A DNA stretch of 54,173 nucleotides from Gammaproteobacteria bacterium (GTDB lineage Bacteria; Pseudomonadota; Gammaproteobacteria; GCA-001735895), in the NCBI GenBank assembly GCA_024638385.1, contig JAHEKJ010000013.1, positions 1 through 54,173 on the forward strand, written 5' to 3'. Made by a program: the position numbers and the translations under genes. The notes under the pieces were generated by a model. That model made no database searches. It had not been told where the DNA came from and saw nothing but the letters and a program-made list of their open reading frames with translations. Below are positions 10,673-18,596 of the stretch, in pieces; within the stretch, counting starts at the first letter, position 1; each line of letters opens with the position of its first letter.

Positions 10673-11346
10673 ACGCTACCGGTTTGAGCCCTGGCTCGCG
10701 GCTGGCAGTGATTGGATTTTTGCTTTGCCTGTTCGCCTGGCTGGTCTTCGTGCTGGTAGGGCTGCAGCCGGAGCATCCGGGAGTGGCCGAACTGGTCACG
10801 GAAAATCTCCGGCTTAGCGGGGTCGGCAATCCGGTAACCGCCGTACTGATCAATTTTCGCGGTTACGATACGTTGCTCGAAATGGGAGTACTGCTGCTGG
10901 CAATGCTGGGCGTCTGGTCGCTCGGCACGATGACGCAAGTTGAGGTCGCGCCGCCAAACCCGATTCTGTCCCATCTGACCCACGCGCTGGTGCCATTGCT
11001 GATCCTGGTCGCCGGCTACCTGTTGTGGAACGGAGCACACTCGCCCGGAGGGGCGTTTCAGGCCGGTTCGGTGCTTGGCGCGGGCGGCGTGGTGATGCTG
11101 TTGGCGGGATGGCGGCTCGAGCAGTTTTTTGCCGGCCTGGTGTTCAGGCTGATAGCGTGCCTTGGACTCGGGTTGTTCATCGCAACCGGAGGCTTGTTGC
11201 TGCTGACGAGCGGCGAATTGCTCTGGTATCCGCCGGTGATGGCCGGTCCGCTGATCCTGTTGATCGAGACCGGGGCGACCCTGTCGATTGCAGCCGTTCT
11301 GGTCTGCCTTTTTGTCGGCGGCAATCCCGACCTGCCCGAGGCATGA
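10669..11346 (+). CDS. mrpB: Mrp-type antiporter subunit B (MbhE-MnhB type)
   Basis: A 225-residue membrane protein. The N-terminal 95 residues resemble the MbhE region (with NFRGYDTLLEMGVLLLAMLGVWSL), and the C-terminal half is the MnhB domain, with NPILSHLTHALVPLLILVAGYLLWNG and HSPGGAFQAGSVLGAG, the family hallmark. The start GTG 10669 overlaps the preceding stop (GTGA), and the stop overlaps the mrpC start (ATGA), so translation is coupled on both sides. The MbhE-MnhB join is another piece that classic operons divide between MrpA and MrpB. A longer in-frame reading back to 10351 overlaps two genes and is not credible. Confidence 0.92.
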   Translation: MNATGLSPGSRLAVIGFLLCLFAWLVFVLVGLQPEHPGVAELVTENLRLSGVGNPVTAVLINFRGYDTLLEMGVLLLAMLGVWSLGTMTQVEVAPPNPILSHLTHALVPLLILVAGYLLWNGAHSPGGAFQAGSVLGAGGVVMLLAGWRLEQFFAGLVFRLIACLGLGLFIATGGLLLLTSGELLWYPPVMAGPLILLIETGATLSIAAVLVCLFVGGNPDLPEA

Positions 11347-11651
11347 GCCAGGGCTTGATATACGCGCTGTTCGGTGCAGGCCTGATCGTTCTTGGATTGT
11401 ATGCGCTGATTGCGCATGACCACCTCCTGCGCAAGATCCTGGCCATCAATATCATGGGAAGCGGAGTTTTCATCGTGTTGGTCGCGCTTGCCGTTCGCGC
11501 GCCCGGAAAGCCGGCGGATCCGGTGCCGCAAGCAATGGTGATTACCGGAATCGTGGTGGCGATCGCGGCCACCGCGCTGGCCCTCGCGCTGACCCTGCGT
11601 TTGCGTGCGGAATCGGATGCAGATAGCTCCGCGCGGAGACCGGAAGAGTAA
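11343..11651 (+). CDS. mrpC: Mrp-type antiporter subunit C (NuoK-like)
   Basis: A 102-residue protein with three transmembrane helices, homologous to NuoK of complex I. The second helix contains ILAINIMGSGVFIVLVAL, and PQAMVITGIVVAIAATALALAL carries the family motif PxAMVITGIVIG in slightly changed form. The ATG at 11343 overlaps the mrpB stop. The hydrophilic tail is short and acidic. In Mrp complexes this subunit forms part of the ion pathway between B and the D/A subunits. Confidence 0.95.
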   Translation: MSQGLIYALFGAGLIVLGLYALIAHDHLLRKILAINIMGSGVFIVLVALAVRAPGKPADPVPQAMVITGIVVAIAATALALALTLRLRAESDADSSARRPEE

Positions 11652-11657
11652 TCGGGT

Positions 11658-13103
11658 TTGGCGCAAATCATTCAAGCCGTGGCCTGGGAGGTTTGGCTGA
11701 TTCTGCTGCCGTTGATCGGAGCCCTGGTTTGTTTCGTCCTGCCACGCCTGGCCGTGGTCTTCGGTTTGCTCGTCGCCGCTGCGATTACGGTCTGCGCCGT
11801 CGGTGCCGGCCTGCGTCTAACGCTTCACGGCGCGTATCGATACAAAATCGGAGGCTGGGGTGCGCCGCTCGGAATCGATCTCTATAGCGATGGCCTGAGC
11901 ATGCTGATGCTGACCGCGTCGACGCTCGTCGGACTCGGGGTCAGCGTCTACGCCAACATTTACTTTGCGGCGCCCAGGGCGCGAGTATTCTGGCCCTTGT
12001 GGCTGTTCCTGTGGGCGGCACTGAACGCGCTGTTCCTGTCGGCAGATGTCTTCAACATTTACGTGACGCTGGAGCTGCTCGGACTGGCCGCGGTTTCACT
12101 GGTAGCGCTCGCCGGCGGGCTCGACGCGCTCCGCGCCGCGATGCGCTACCTGCTTGTCAGCCTGGTGGGATCGCTCGCCTACCTGTTGGGCGTGGCGCTG
12201 CTTTACCATAGCCTCGGCAGCGTGGACATCGCGATTCTGGCGATTCGCGTCGTGCCCAATCCCGCAGTCTGGACCGGGCTCGGTTTGATGGCCGCCGGCC
12301 TGCTTCTGAAAACGGCGATATTTCCGCTGCATTTCTGGCTGCCCGCCGCACACGCGAACGCGCCGGCACCGGTGAGCGCGTTGCTGTCGGCACTGGTGGT
12401 AAAGGGCTGCTTTTATATTCTGTTACGCCTGTGGCTGGAGATATTCCCGCAGCCGGTTCCGCTATCCGGGCAATTGCTGGGAATTCTCGGCGCGTCCGCC
12501 GTCGTTTGGGGCGGAATCCAGGCGCTTCGCCAGCAGCGCCTCAAGTTGATGATCGCCTATTCGACGCTGGCCCAGCTCGGTTATCTGTTTCTCGGCTTTG
12601 CCATCGCCGGCCCTCTGGTCTGGGCCGGCATAGTTTACCTGGCGCTGTCGCACGCATTGGCCAAAGCCGCCATGTTCATGGCCGCGGGCAACATGATGAT
12701 TTGCGGCGGAAACGATGCGGTCGACAAGCTCGATCACGTGGCGCAGCGCTTGCCGCTGACATTGACCGCCTTCGGTCTCGCCGGCGTCAGTAGCATGGGA
12801 TTGCCGCCGAGTGGCGGATTCGTTGCCAAGTGGATACTGCTCGAGGCGGCCCTCGAGGCGGGGCAGTGGTGGTGGGCCGTGGTGGTGATACTCGGGGGAT
12901 TGCTGACCGGGGGCTATGTTTTCAGGGTAATCGGGCACGCGTTCAAACAGTCTGCCGCCGCACCCCAGGCGAGGCCCGTGCCGGTGGCGATGGAATGGGT
13001 GCCATTGTTACTCGCCGTAGGTGCGATCCTGCTCGGATTTCTTGCCCCCGGGGTTATGCCGATAATGCACGTAGGCGATCCGTTTGCGGGGCCAGGAAAT
13101 TGA
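11658..13103 (+). CDS. mrpD: Proton-conducting antiporter subunit D, first copy
   Basis: A 481-residue polytopic protein of the NuoL/M/N-MrpA/D family. It keeps the key charges for proton translocation: the TM5 glutamate E139 (YVTLELLGLAA), the TM7 lysine K218 (LLLKTAIFPLHFWLP) and the TM8 lysine K249 (ALVVKGCFYILLR). The sequence AHANAPAPVSALLSA is the family core. The start is TTG 11658, the only start near the mrpC stop (6 bp gap). The stop overlaps the next subunit by 4 bp. It is probably a real proton pump channel. Of the three copies it looks closest to canonical MrpD. Confidence 0.93.
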   Translation: MAQIIQAVAWEVWLILLPLIGALVCFVLPRLAVVFGLLVAAAITVCAVGAGLRLTLHGAYRYKIGGWGAPLGIDLYSDGLSMLMLTASTLVGLGVSVYANIYFAAPRARVFWPLWLFLWAALNALFLSADVFNIYVTLELLGLAAVSLVALAGGLDALRAAMRYLLVSLVGSLAYLLGVALLYHSLGSVDIAILAIRVVPNPAVWTGLGLMAAGLLLKTAIFPLHFWLPAAHANAPAPVSALLSALVVKGCFYILLRLWLEIFPQPVPLSGQLLGILGASAVVWGGIQALRQQRLKLMIAYSTLAQLGYLFLGFAIAGPLVWAGIVYLALSHALAKAAMFMAAGNMMICGGNDAVDKLDHVAQRLPLTLTAFGLAGVSSMGLPPSGGFVAKWILLEAALEAGQWWWAVVVILGGLLTGGYVFRVIGHAFKQSAAAPQARPVPVAMEWVPLLLAVGAILLGFLAPGVMPIMHVGDPFAGPGN

Positions 13104-14596
13104 ACTGGAATGCCGCATTGCCGTTGCTGATCCTGGCCAGCTCGCTGCTGCCCGGCCTGGTTATCTTCTTCCTTGCCGAAGAAAGAGCCGTTACCCGCGT
13201 GGCGCTGAACATGTTCGGTGCCCTGCTCAAGGCAGTGCTGGTCGTGATCATGTTGTGGGGAGTGTTCGAAGGAGAGTACTTCGAAACCCGGGTCCCGTTT
13301 TTACCCGGCCTCGAACTGGTGCTTCGCTCGGGGCCACTGTCGATGTTGCTGGTGACGCTGTCGACGGTACTGTGGCTGGTGACGACAATCTACGCGATCG
13401 GCTATCTCGAAAATTCACCCAGGCGCAGCCGTTTTTTCGGTTTTTTCAGCCTTTGCGTTACCGCGACTGTCGGCCTCGCGCTGGCCGGTAACCTGTTGAC
13501 CTTTATCCTGTTTTACGAATTGCTATCCCTGACCACCTATCCACTCGTCGTCCATCGCGGCACCGAGGTCGCGTACCGCGCCGGGCGTAATTACCTGATC
13601 TACACGATAGCTGGTGGGGCGATATTGTTGATTTCGACGGTCTGGCTTTACACCCTCGCCGGAACGCTCGAATTTACCGCTCGCGGGTTCGTCGACCATC
13701 TCGACGCGAGCCTGCACCCGCAGCTGGTTGTCATATTTTTCCTGATGATCGCCGCGATGGGAGTCAAGGCGGCGCTGGTGCCGTTGCATGGCTGGCTGCC
13801 GCAGGCGATGGTGGCGCCGGCACCCGTCAGCGCCCTGCTGCACGCGGTTGCGGTGGTCAAGGCGGGCGCCTTCGGGATCGTGCGCGTAGTCCACGATGTC
13901 TATGGCGTCGAGTTTGCCGCCAGTCTCGGCGTGGCGTTGCCTTTGGCGATCATTGCCTCGATTACGATTATTTACGGATCGCTGCGGGCCCTGTACCAGA
14001 ACGACCTGAAGCGCAGGCTTGCGTTTTCCACCGTGAGCCAGGTCTCGTACATCGCGTTGGGGGTGGCGCTGGTCGAGCCGATCGCAGTCATCGGCGGTCT
14101 GGTGCACCTCGTGCACCAGGGAGTACAGAAAATCACGCTGTTTTTCTGCGCCGGTAATCTGGCGGAAACCCTCGGTATCCATAAAATCAGCGAAATGCAT
14201 GGCGTCGGCAGGCGCATGCCCTGGACCATGGCGGCTTTTAGCGTCGCTGCGTTCGGCATGATTGGCATACCACCGCTCACCGGTTTCGTCAGTAAATGGT
14301 ATCTTGGGTCGGGGGCGCTGGCCGCAGGACAGGACTGGGTCCTGCTCGTTCTTGCCGGCAGCAGTCTGCTCAACGCCGCTTACTTCCTGCCGATTCTGTA
14401 TATTGCCTGGTTCCGGCAACCGCCGGTGCAATGGCCTGCGGAACGCAATTTCGGCAGGCGCGAGACCGCGCTGGCGTTGCTGGTGCCACCGTTGGTTACG
14501 GCGCTACTGACGTTGCTGCTCGGCCTGTTCGCGACCGCGCCGTTCAGTCCGCTGGACTGGGTTCGCTTCATCGCCGGCCGGGTGTTTGCCCCATGA
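13100..14596 (+). CDS. Proton-conducting antiporter subunit D/NuoL-like, second copy
   Basis: A 498-residue member of the same family, about fourteen helices. The TM5 glutamate E140 (FYELLSLTTYP), TM7 lysine K223 (GVKAALVPLHGWLP) and TM8 lysine K254 (AVVKAGAFGIVR) are all present, so it should conduct protons. HGWLPQAMVAPAPVSALLHAV is the family core. The start is TTG 13100, overlapping the previous stop as TTGA; an upstream in-frame ATG at 12830 lies deep in the first copy and is rejected. The stop overlaps the third copy by 4 bp. It may stand in for the antiporter half of MrpA, which is otherwise missing; that is inference. Confidence 0.92.
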   Translation: MNWNAALPLLILASSLLPGLVIFFLAEERAVTRVALNMFGALLKAVLVVIMLWGVFEGEYFETRVPFLPGLELVLRSGPLSMLLVTLSTVLWLVTTIYAIGYLENSPRRSRFFGFFSLCVTATVGLALAGNLLTFILFYELLSLTTYPLVVHRGTEVAYRAGRNYLIYTIAGGAILLISTVWLYTLAGTLEFTARGFVDHLDASLHPQLVVIFFLMIAAMGVKAALVPLHGWLPQAMVAPAPVSALLHAVAVVKAGAFGIVRVVHDVYGVEFAASLGVALPLAIIASITIIYGSLRALYQNDLKRRLAFSTVSQVSYIALGVALVEPIAVIGGLVHLVHQGVQKITLFFCAGNLAETLGIHKISEMHGVGRRMPWTMAAFSVAAFGMIGIPPLTGFVSKWYLGSGALAAGQDWVLLVLAGSSLLNAAYFLPILYIAWFRQPPVQWPAERNFGRRETALALLVPPLVTALLTLLLGLFATAPFSPLDWVRFIAGRVFAP

Positions 14597-15912
14597 CGCA
14601 GTCGCTCGCCGTAATCCTGCTGCTTGGCGCCCCGGCTATGCCGCTGCTGCTCTGCATCCCGTCAGTACGCCGCCGCTCAGGCGGATTTCTGCTCGTCGCC
14701 CTGCTGCCGGCGGCGGTACTGGTTTTCTGGCCCACCGCGCTTGCCGCCGAATTGCCCTGGCTGTTACTGGGGGAAAGCGAATTCGCCGTGCGTAGTTCGA
14801 CCCGGGCCTTGCTTGCACAAACGCTCGTGATCTGGGCCGCGGCGCTCTGGCTGCTGCGCCGGGGCCGGGAGGCCGGGACCGGCGGCGAACGACTCGCGAC
14901 CTGGTGCCTGCTGCTTCTCGGTGGCCAAATCGGCGCGATCCTCGCCAACGACGCCGTCAGCTTTTTCGCCTTTTCGTCACTGGTTGGCTACGCCTTCCTG
15001 GGGTTGCTGTTTGGCGGAGAGGAATCAATCCTCGAACGCGCGGGCCGCCGCTACGTGGTGCAACTAGTCGTCGCGGACCTGCTCTTGTTCGAAGCGCTCG
15101 CTATCGCCGCGTTCGACGCGAGTGGCCAGCGCCTGATGTTTCCGCTCGGCGCCGGCTTCGAACCCGCCGGCAACGGGATCTGGCCGTACCTGGCGACGCT
15201 CGCCTTTCTGTTGCGCGCGGGTTGTTGGCCACTTCATGCCGGACTTGCACTCGCCTGCAGGACATCACGAAGCTGGGTAATCTTGTTGCTATGGGGCGGA
15301 CCGGTTACCTCCGGCTTGCTGGGTGTTCTCAACTGGTTGCCACCCGGCTCGATCTCGCTTGTGCCGCTCGGATGGATGCTCGTATCGCTCGCCTCCGGGG
15401 GGCTGGTTTTCGCGATCGCGAGTGCCTTCGGGCAGGCGCACGGCGGATCCCTGGGTCGGTGCGCGTTGTTCGCCGTTAGTGGATTGTTTCTATTGGGCGT
15501 GGGCGGCGGGTTGATCGATACAGCGATCCGGGACCGCCTCGAAGGCCTGCTGCCATACCTGGTGTCCGGATTCGGCCTGCTGCTGACCGTGATGACGCTC
15601 GGCCGGCTGTGGAGAGGCCCGGCCAGCGGACGGCTTGCGGCCAGCACAACTCGACGAGTTCGTGAACCCGGCTGGTACGAGCGAGCCGTGGAACGCTCGC
15701 TTGGCATCGCGCGAAGGTTCGCGATCGAAATATTGCCGAGCTTCCGGCAGCGCCTGCTCGCTACCATCGTTCGCCATTCCGGCGAGTCGATCTGGCTGGA
15801 AAAAATCGATGCCCTGGAGGGGCGCCTGGGCCGCTGGGCGGTGGCGCTCGTGCTATTCCTCGGGATCGCAATCCTGATCATTGCCCTCGGCCTGGGCGCG
15901 GTTCCGGATTGA
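14593..15912 (+). CDS. Degenerate NuoL/MrpD-like membrane subunit, third copy
   Basis: A 439-residue polytopic protein, recognisably related to the two upstream subunits (LLRAGCWPLHAGLA aligns with the TM7 core) but much diverged. By eye, the TM5 glutamate is replaced by serine (FAFSSLVGYAF, about residue 128), the TM7 lysine by arginine R208, and no lysine remains in TM8 (ILLLWGGPVTSG). The C-terminus (about 350-439) has an amphipathic, arginine-rich region and a last helix. It should not pump protons by the usual relay and may act as a structural or gating subunit. The ATG overlaps the preceding stop, so it is translated from the same message and is not a pseudogene remnant. Confidence 0.82.
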   Translation: MTQSLAVILLLGAPAMPLLLCIPSVRRRSGGFLLVALLPAAVLVFWPTALAAELPWLLLGESEFAVRSSTRALLAQTLVIWAAALWLLRRGREAGTGGERLATWCLLLLGGQIGAILANDAVSFFAFSSLVGYAFLGLLFGGEESILERAGRRYVVQLVVADLLLFEALAIAAFDASGQRLMFPLGAGFEPAGNGIWPYLATLAFLLRAGCWPLHAGLALACRTSRSWVILLLWGGPVTSGLLGVLNWLPPGSISLVPLGWMLVSLASGGLVFAIASAFGQAHGGSLGRCALFAVSGLFLLGVGGGLIDTAIRDRLEGLLPYLVSGFGLLLTVMTLGRLWRGPASGRLAASTTRRVREPGWYERAVERSLGIARRFAIEILPSFRQRLLATIVRHSGESIWLEKIDALEGRLGRWAVALVLFLGIAILIIALGLGAVPD

Positions 15913-16015
15913 CCTGAAGCGGGCCGGCACTTTGTTGCCGCGATGATCCCGGCGCGGGTACCGTGCTGGCTGGAACCGGCCAGGCGCGCCGCCAGCGCGC
16001 TACTTCGCGGTCGCG

Positions 16016-16465
16016 TCAGGGACGGCGGTACGCCTCGCGGCGCCGCTGCGAATCGACCAGGTGGACGATGTCGACGAAAATTTCGCTGAGCAGATCGAGC
16101 AGATCGTCGACGGTGAGTATTCCGAGGAGCGCCTCGTCGCGATCGATTACCGGAATCCGACGGATGCCCTTGTCGCGCATCAGTTCGATCACGTGCATCA
16201 AGTCGTCGTCGTCGAACACCGTCACCAGCTCGAAGCTCATCGCATCGGCGACGCTGATCCCCTCCGGGTCGGTGCCGGTGGCGACGATCTCGAGCGCGAT
16301 ATCCCGATCGGTCAGGATGCCGACCGGGTACTGTTTGCCGCCCTCGATTCTGACGACGACCACGTCTCCGACGTGGTGCTCGCGCATGATACGGGCCGCG
16401 TCCGAAATCGAGCTTTGCTTCTCGACGACGACGACCTCTCGATTACAATATTCACCGACGAGCAT
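16016..16465 (-). CDS. CBS-pair domain protein
   Basis: A 149-residue stand-alone CBS pair (Bateman module). CBS1 runs from about 8 to 62 (SSISDAARIMREHHVGDVVVV, then YPVGILTDRDIALEIVA); CBS2 from about 75 to 135 (LMHVIELMRDKGIRRIPVID, then LLGILTVDDLLDLLSEI). Such proteins bind adenine nucleotides or Mg-ATP and act as energy sensors. It is transcribed toward the Mrp operon, ending 103 bp after the last antiporter gene on the other strand. The target is unknown; a role in regulating ion transport is only suggested by position. No promoter was assigned in the 128 bp separating it from the divergent amidohydrolase. Confidence 0.92.
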   Translation of the reverse strand: MLVGEYCNREVVVVEKQSSISDAARIMREHHVGDVVVVRIEGGKQYPVGILTDRDIALEIVATGTDPEGISVADAMSFELVTVFDDDDLMHVIELMRDKGIRRIPVIDRDEALLGILTVDDLLDLLSEIFVDIVHLVDSQRRREAYRRP

Positions 16466-16593
16466 GGGTTGCTGCCTCCGAAACGATTGACCACCATTCT
16501 AGCTTTGAATAACGTTCGAGCGGTTGACGCGAGTCAAACCGCGGTTGCTGATAGACTACAATTTCGCACTTCGAGTAACGGACTGGGAGCAAC

Positions 16594-17529
16594 TTGATCA
16601 TTCCGGGCTTGCCGGCGGCCGGCGGCCGGCGTAACAATTCCGGGTCGCGCCTTGCCGCGATCCCGTGGCTGATCGCCGCGGTCGCGCCGTGCGCGGCCGG
16701 GGAACCGTTCGCCGATATCCACGTGCATTTCAACTGGGATCAGAAGGAAATCATCGGCGCGGACGAGATCGTCGCCCGACTGCGCCGCGCGAACGTCGCT
16801 TTTGCCGTCGTGACGAGCACGCCGGCGGCGCTTGCGCTGGAGCTGAAGCAGGCCGGCGGCGACCTGATCGTGCCGTTCTTCTCGCCTTATACCCACGAAC
16901 TGGGACGCCAGGACTGGTACCTGGACGCTAACGTCGTCCGGCTCGCCGAAGCTGGATTGCGCGACGGCCTCTACCGCGGTATCGGCGAAGTGCATTTCAT
17001 GGCCGGATTTCGACCGAGGATCGAGAATCCGGTTTTCGCGCGGTTGATGCGGCTGGCACAACGCTTTGACGTCCCTGCGTTGATCCACGTCGACGCCGCC
17101 AACGAAACGCCCTTCGTTCGTATCTGCGAGGCTTACCCCGAGCTGAAGATCGTCTTTGCGCACGCCGGCGGCAACCTGACGGCCGACCACGTGCGCCGCG
17201 TCATCGAACGCTGTGCCAATGTCACGATCGAGTTTTCGGCGCGCGATCCGTGGCGTTACGGCGGGCTGACCGGCGCCGACGGCCGGCTGTTGCCGGAATG
17301 GCGCGATCTCGTCATCGCCTATCCCGAGCGCTTCGTCACCGGCACCGATCCGGTGTGGAAGGTCACGCGAACGCAGACCTGGGACCAGGCTGACGATGGC
17401 TGGGATTATTTCGCGCAGTTACTGTCTTATCACCGTCGCTGGATCGACGACTTGCCGAAGCCGGTGCGTGACCGGGTTCGGTTGGAGAATGCGCGCCGCT
17501 TGCTGGCTTGCGACCGATTACATTGTTAA
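16594..17529 (+). CDS. Exported amidohydrolase-2 family metal-dependent hydrolase
   Basis: A 311-residue TIM-barrel hydrolase. Metal ligands are visible: HVH at H43/H45 (FADIHVHFNWD), a histidine in PALIHVDAANE, one in KIVFAHAGGNL and an acidic residue in RFVTGTDPVWK. The first 36 residues form a basic start, a hydrophobic core (AAIPWLIAAVAP) and an AAG site, so Sec export is likely. The start is TTG 16594, preceded by GGGAGC; no ATG fits. The family includes decarboxylases and lactonases, so the reaction cannot be named. It has no operon partner: the CBS gene is divergent and a 430-bp non-coding stretch follows. Confidence 0.82.
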   Translation: MIIPGLPAAGGRRNNSGSRLAAIPWLIAAVAPCAAGEPFADIHVHFNWDQKEIIGADEIVARLRRANVAFAVVTSTPAALALELKQAGGDLIVPFFSPYTHELGRQDWYLDANVVRLAEAGLRDGLYRGIGEVHFMAGFRPRIENPVFARLMRLAQRFDVPALIHVDAANETPFVRICEAYPELKIVFAHAGGNLTADHVRRVIERCANVTIEFSARDPWRYGGLTGADGRLLPEWRDLVIAYPERFVTGTDPVWKVTRTQTWDQADDGWDYFAQLLSYHRRWIDDLPKPVRDRVRLENARRLLACDRLHC

Positions 17530-17959
17530 CTGTTTTACGCCGGTCCGGCAGACTCCGAATCGTGTCGGCCAGGAACCGCAGATTCGATACGGGGTTAGCG
17601 GCGCCTGTTCGATTTCCCGACCGTTTCGACGATGCCGGACAGCGACATTCATCCTCGGTTCAGCGGTGAGCTGCATCCTGTCGGCATGAAGAATGCGCAT
17701 AATTTTATTTGCAATCAAGCTGTTCACGGTGTATTAATCGCGCCGGAACCAGCCCCGAGAACGAAAAAACTGTTAACCAATTCGCAGCGCGACCCGGCTA
17801 TTCGGCGGATCATCCAGGCGAGTTTCACGCGGACAATCATCGAGTTTGCAACCAGAAGAGGTTTTAGTTGTCATATCGCAGGACCGGATGAATCGTTCAT
17901 TCTTGAACTGCCGACTGTCCCCGCGCGTCATGCGCCGGGTCGGACGGCGATGAAGCAGC
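17530..17959 (+). other. Intergenic stretch with no credible gene
   Basis: No convincing gene. The longest plus-strand reading (17632-17973) has no family signature and codon use unlike its neighbours, and base composition is more even than in flanking genes. TTGTTAACTG near 17522 and CTGTTAACC near 17769 repeat a GTTAAC core. It probably holds the promoter of the cyclic-nucleotide-binding gene at 17960. Confidence 0.5.
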
Positions 17960-18460
17960 ATGGAAACCGTTGACGCAACCGCGGTCATCGAACAATTGGG
18001 CTTGCCCCATTTTCGTGACCTATCCACTTTCGGGGCCTTGTCCGACGAGGCCATTCTCGCGATGCTCGAGCAAGGCACCATTCGGCGCCTCGATAAGGGC
18101 GAATACGTTTCCCGCTACGGGGAAAAGGCCGAGGATTTCCAGGTCGTGCTCAAGGGTCGCATCGCTTACTACAAGCACTTCGACGACCACGACGTTCTCA
18201 CGCGTTACTTCGGGCAGGGCGAGCAACTCGGTTTCGACGAAATGATCGGGCTGCTGACGCGCAACGGTACCGACGTCGCGGTCGAGGATAGCCTGATCCT
18301 GAATATCGGCTGCGAACAGTTTTACGATCTGCACGTCAGGTTCCCGGCCGAGTTCGGCGTTTTCATGATCAACCTGGCGCGCGAACTGTCACGCGAAATC
18401 GCGCTCCTCGAGGACGTTATCGGCAAAGGTACCGGCTGGCAGCTCGAAACCGGCACCTGA
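17960..18460 (+). CDS. Cyclic nucleotide-binding domain protein without DNA-binding domain
   Basis: A 166-residue protein that is almost entirely one cNMP-binding (CAP effector) domain: FGALSDEAILAMLEQGTIRRLDKGEYVSRYGEKAEDFQVVLKG gives the start of the beta-roll, followed by FGQGEQLGFDEMIGLL, the phosphate-binding cassette region. The cassette differs from CRP (no clear GExxxxxRSA), so cAMP binding is not assured. After the C-helix (NLARELSREIALLEDVIG) the protein ends, with no helix-turn-helix. It should act through protein contacts rather than DNA. Similar stand-alone domains exist in proteobacteria with unknown function. It has no partner in an operon; the M20 amidase follows after 136 bp. 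Confidence 0.82.
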   Translation: METVDATAVIEQLGLPHFRDLSTFGALSDEAILAMLEQGTIRRLDKGEYVSRYGEKAEDFQVVLKGRIAYYKHFDDHDVLTRYFGQGEQLGFDEMIGLLTRNGTDVAVEDSLILNIGCEQFYDLHVRFPAEFGVFMINLARELSREIALLEDVIGKGTGWQLETGT

Positions 18461-18596
18461 ATCTTCCCCGGTTGCCAGCGCTCGCGATGGCAACCTGTTC
18501 CCGGCTCGTCGATACGCCCGGCCGTTCCGGGTGCATTTGCAGATGCGTGAATTTATGTGAAACTGCGTCGATCGATTCAACCAACGAAACTAGCCG

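Noticed and set aside
8290..15912. Reading the antiporter cluster as part of complex I or a membrane-bound hydrogenase
   Set aside because: No NuoB/C/D/I, hydrogenase or Fe-S subunit is present; MnhE, F, G, B and C signatures show an Mrp-type transporter.
17632..17973. A 113-residue plus-strand reading in the gap before the cyclic-nucleotide-binding gene
   Set aside because: No domain, no Shine-Dalgarno, codon use unlike neighbours, and it overlaps the real start at 17960.
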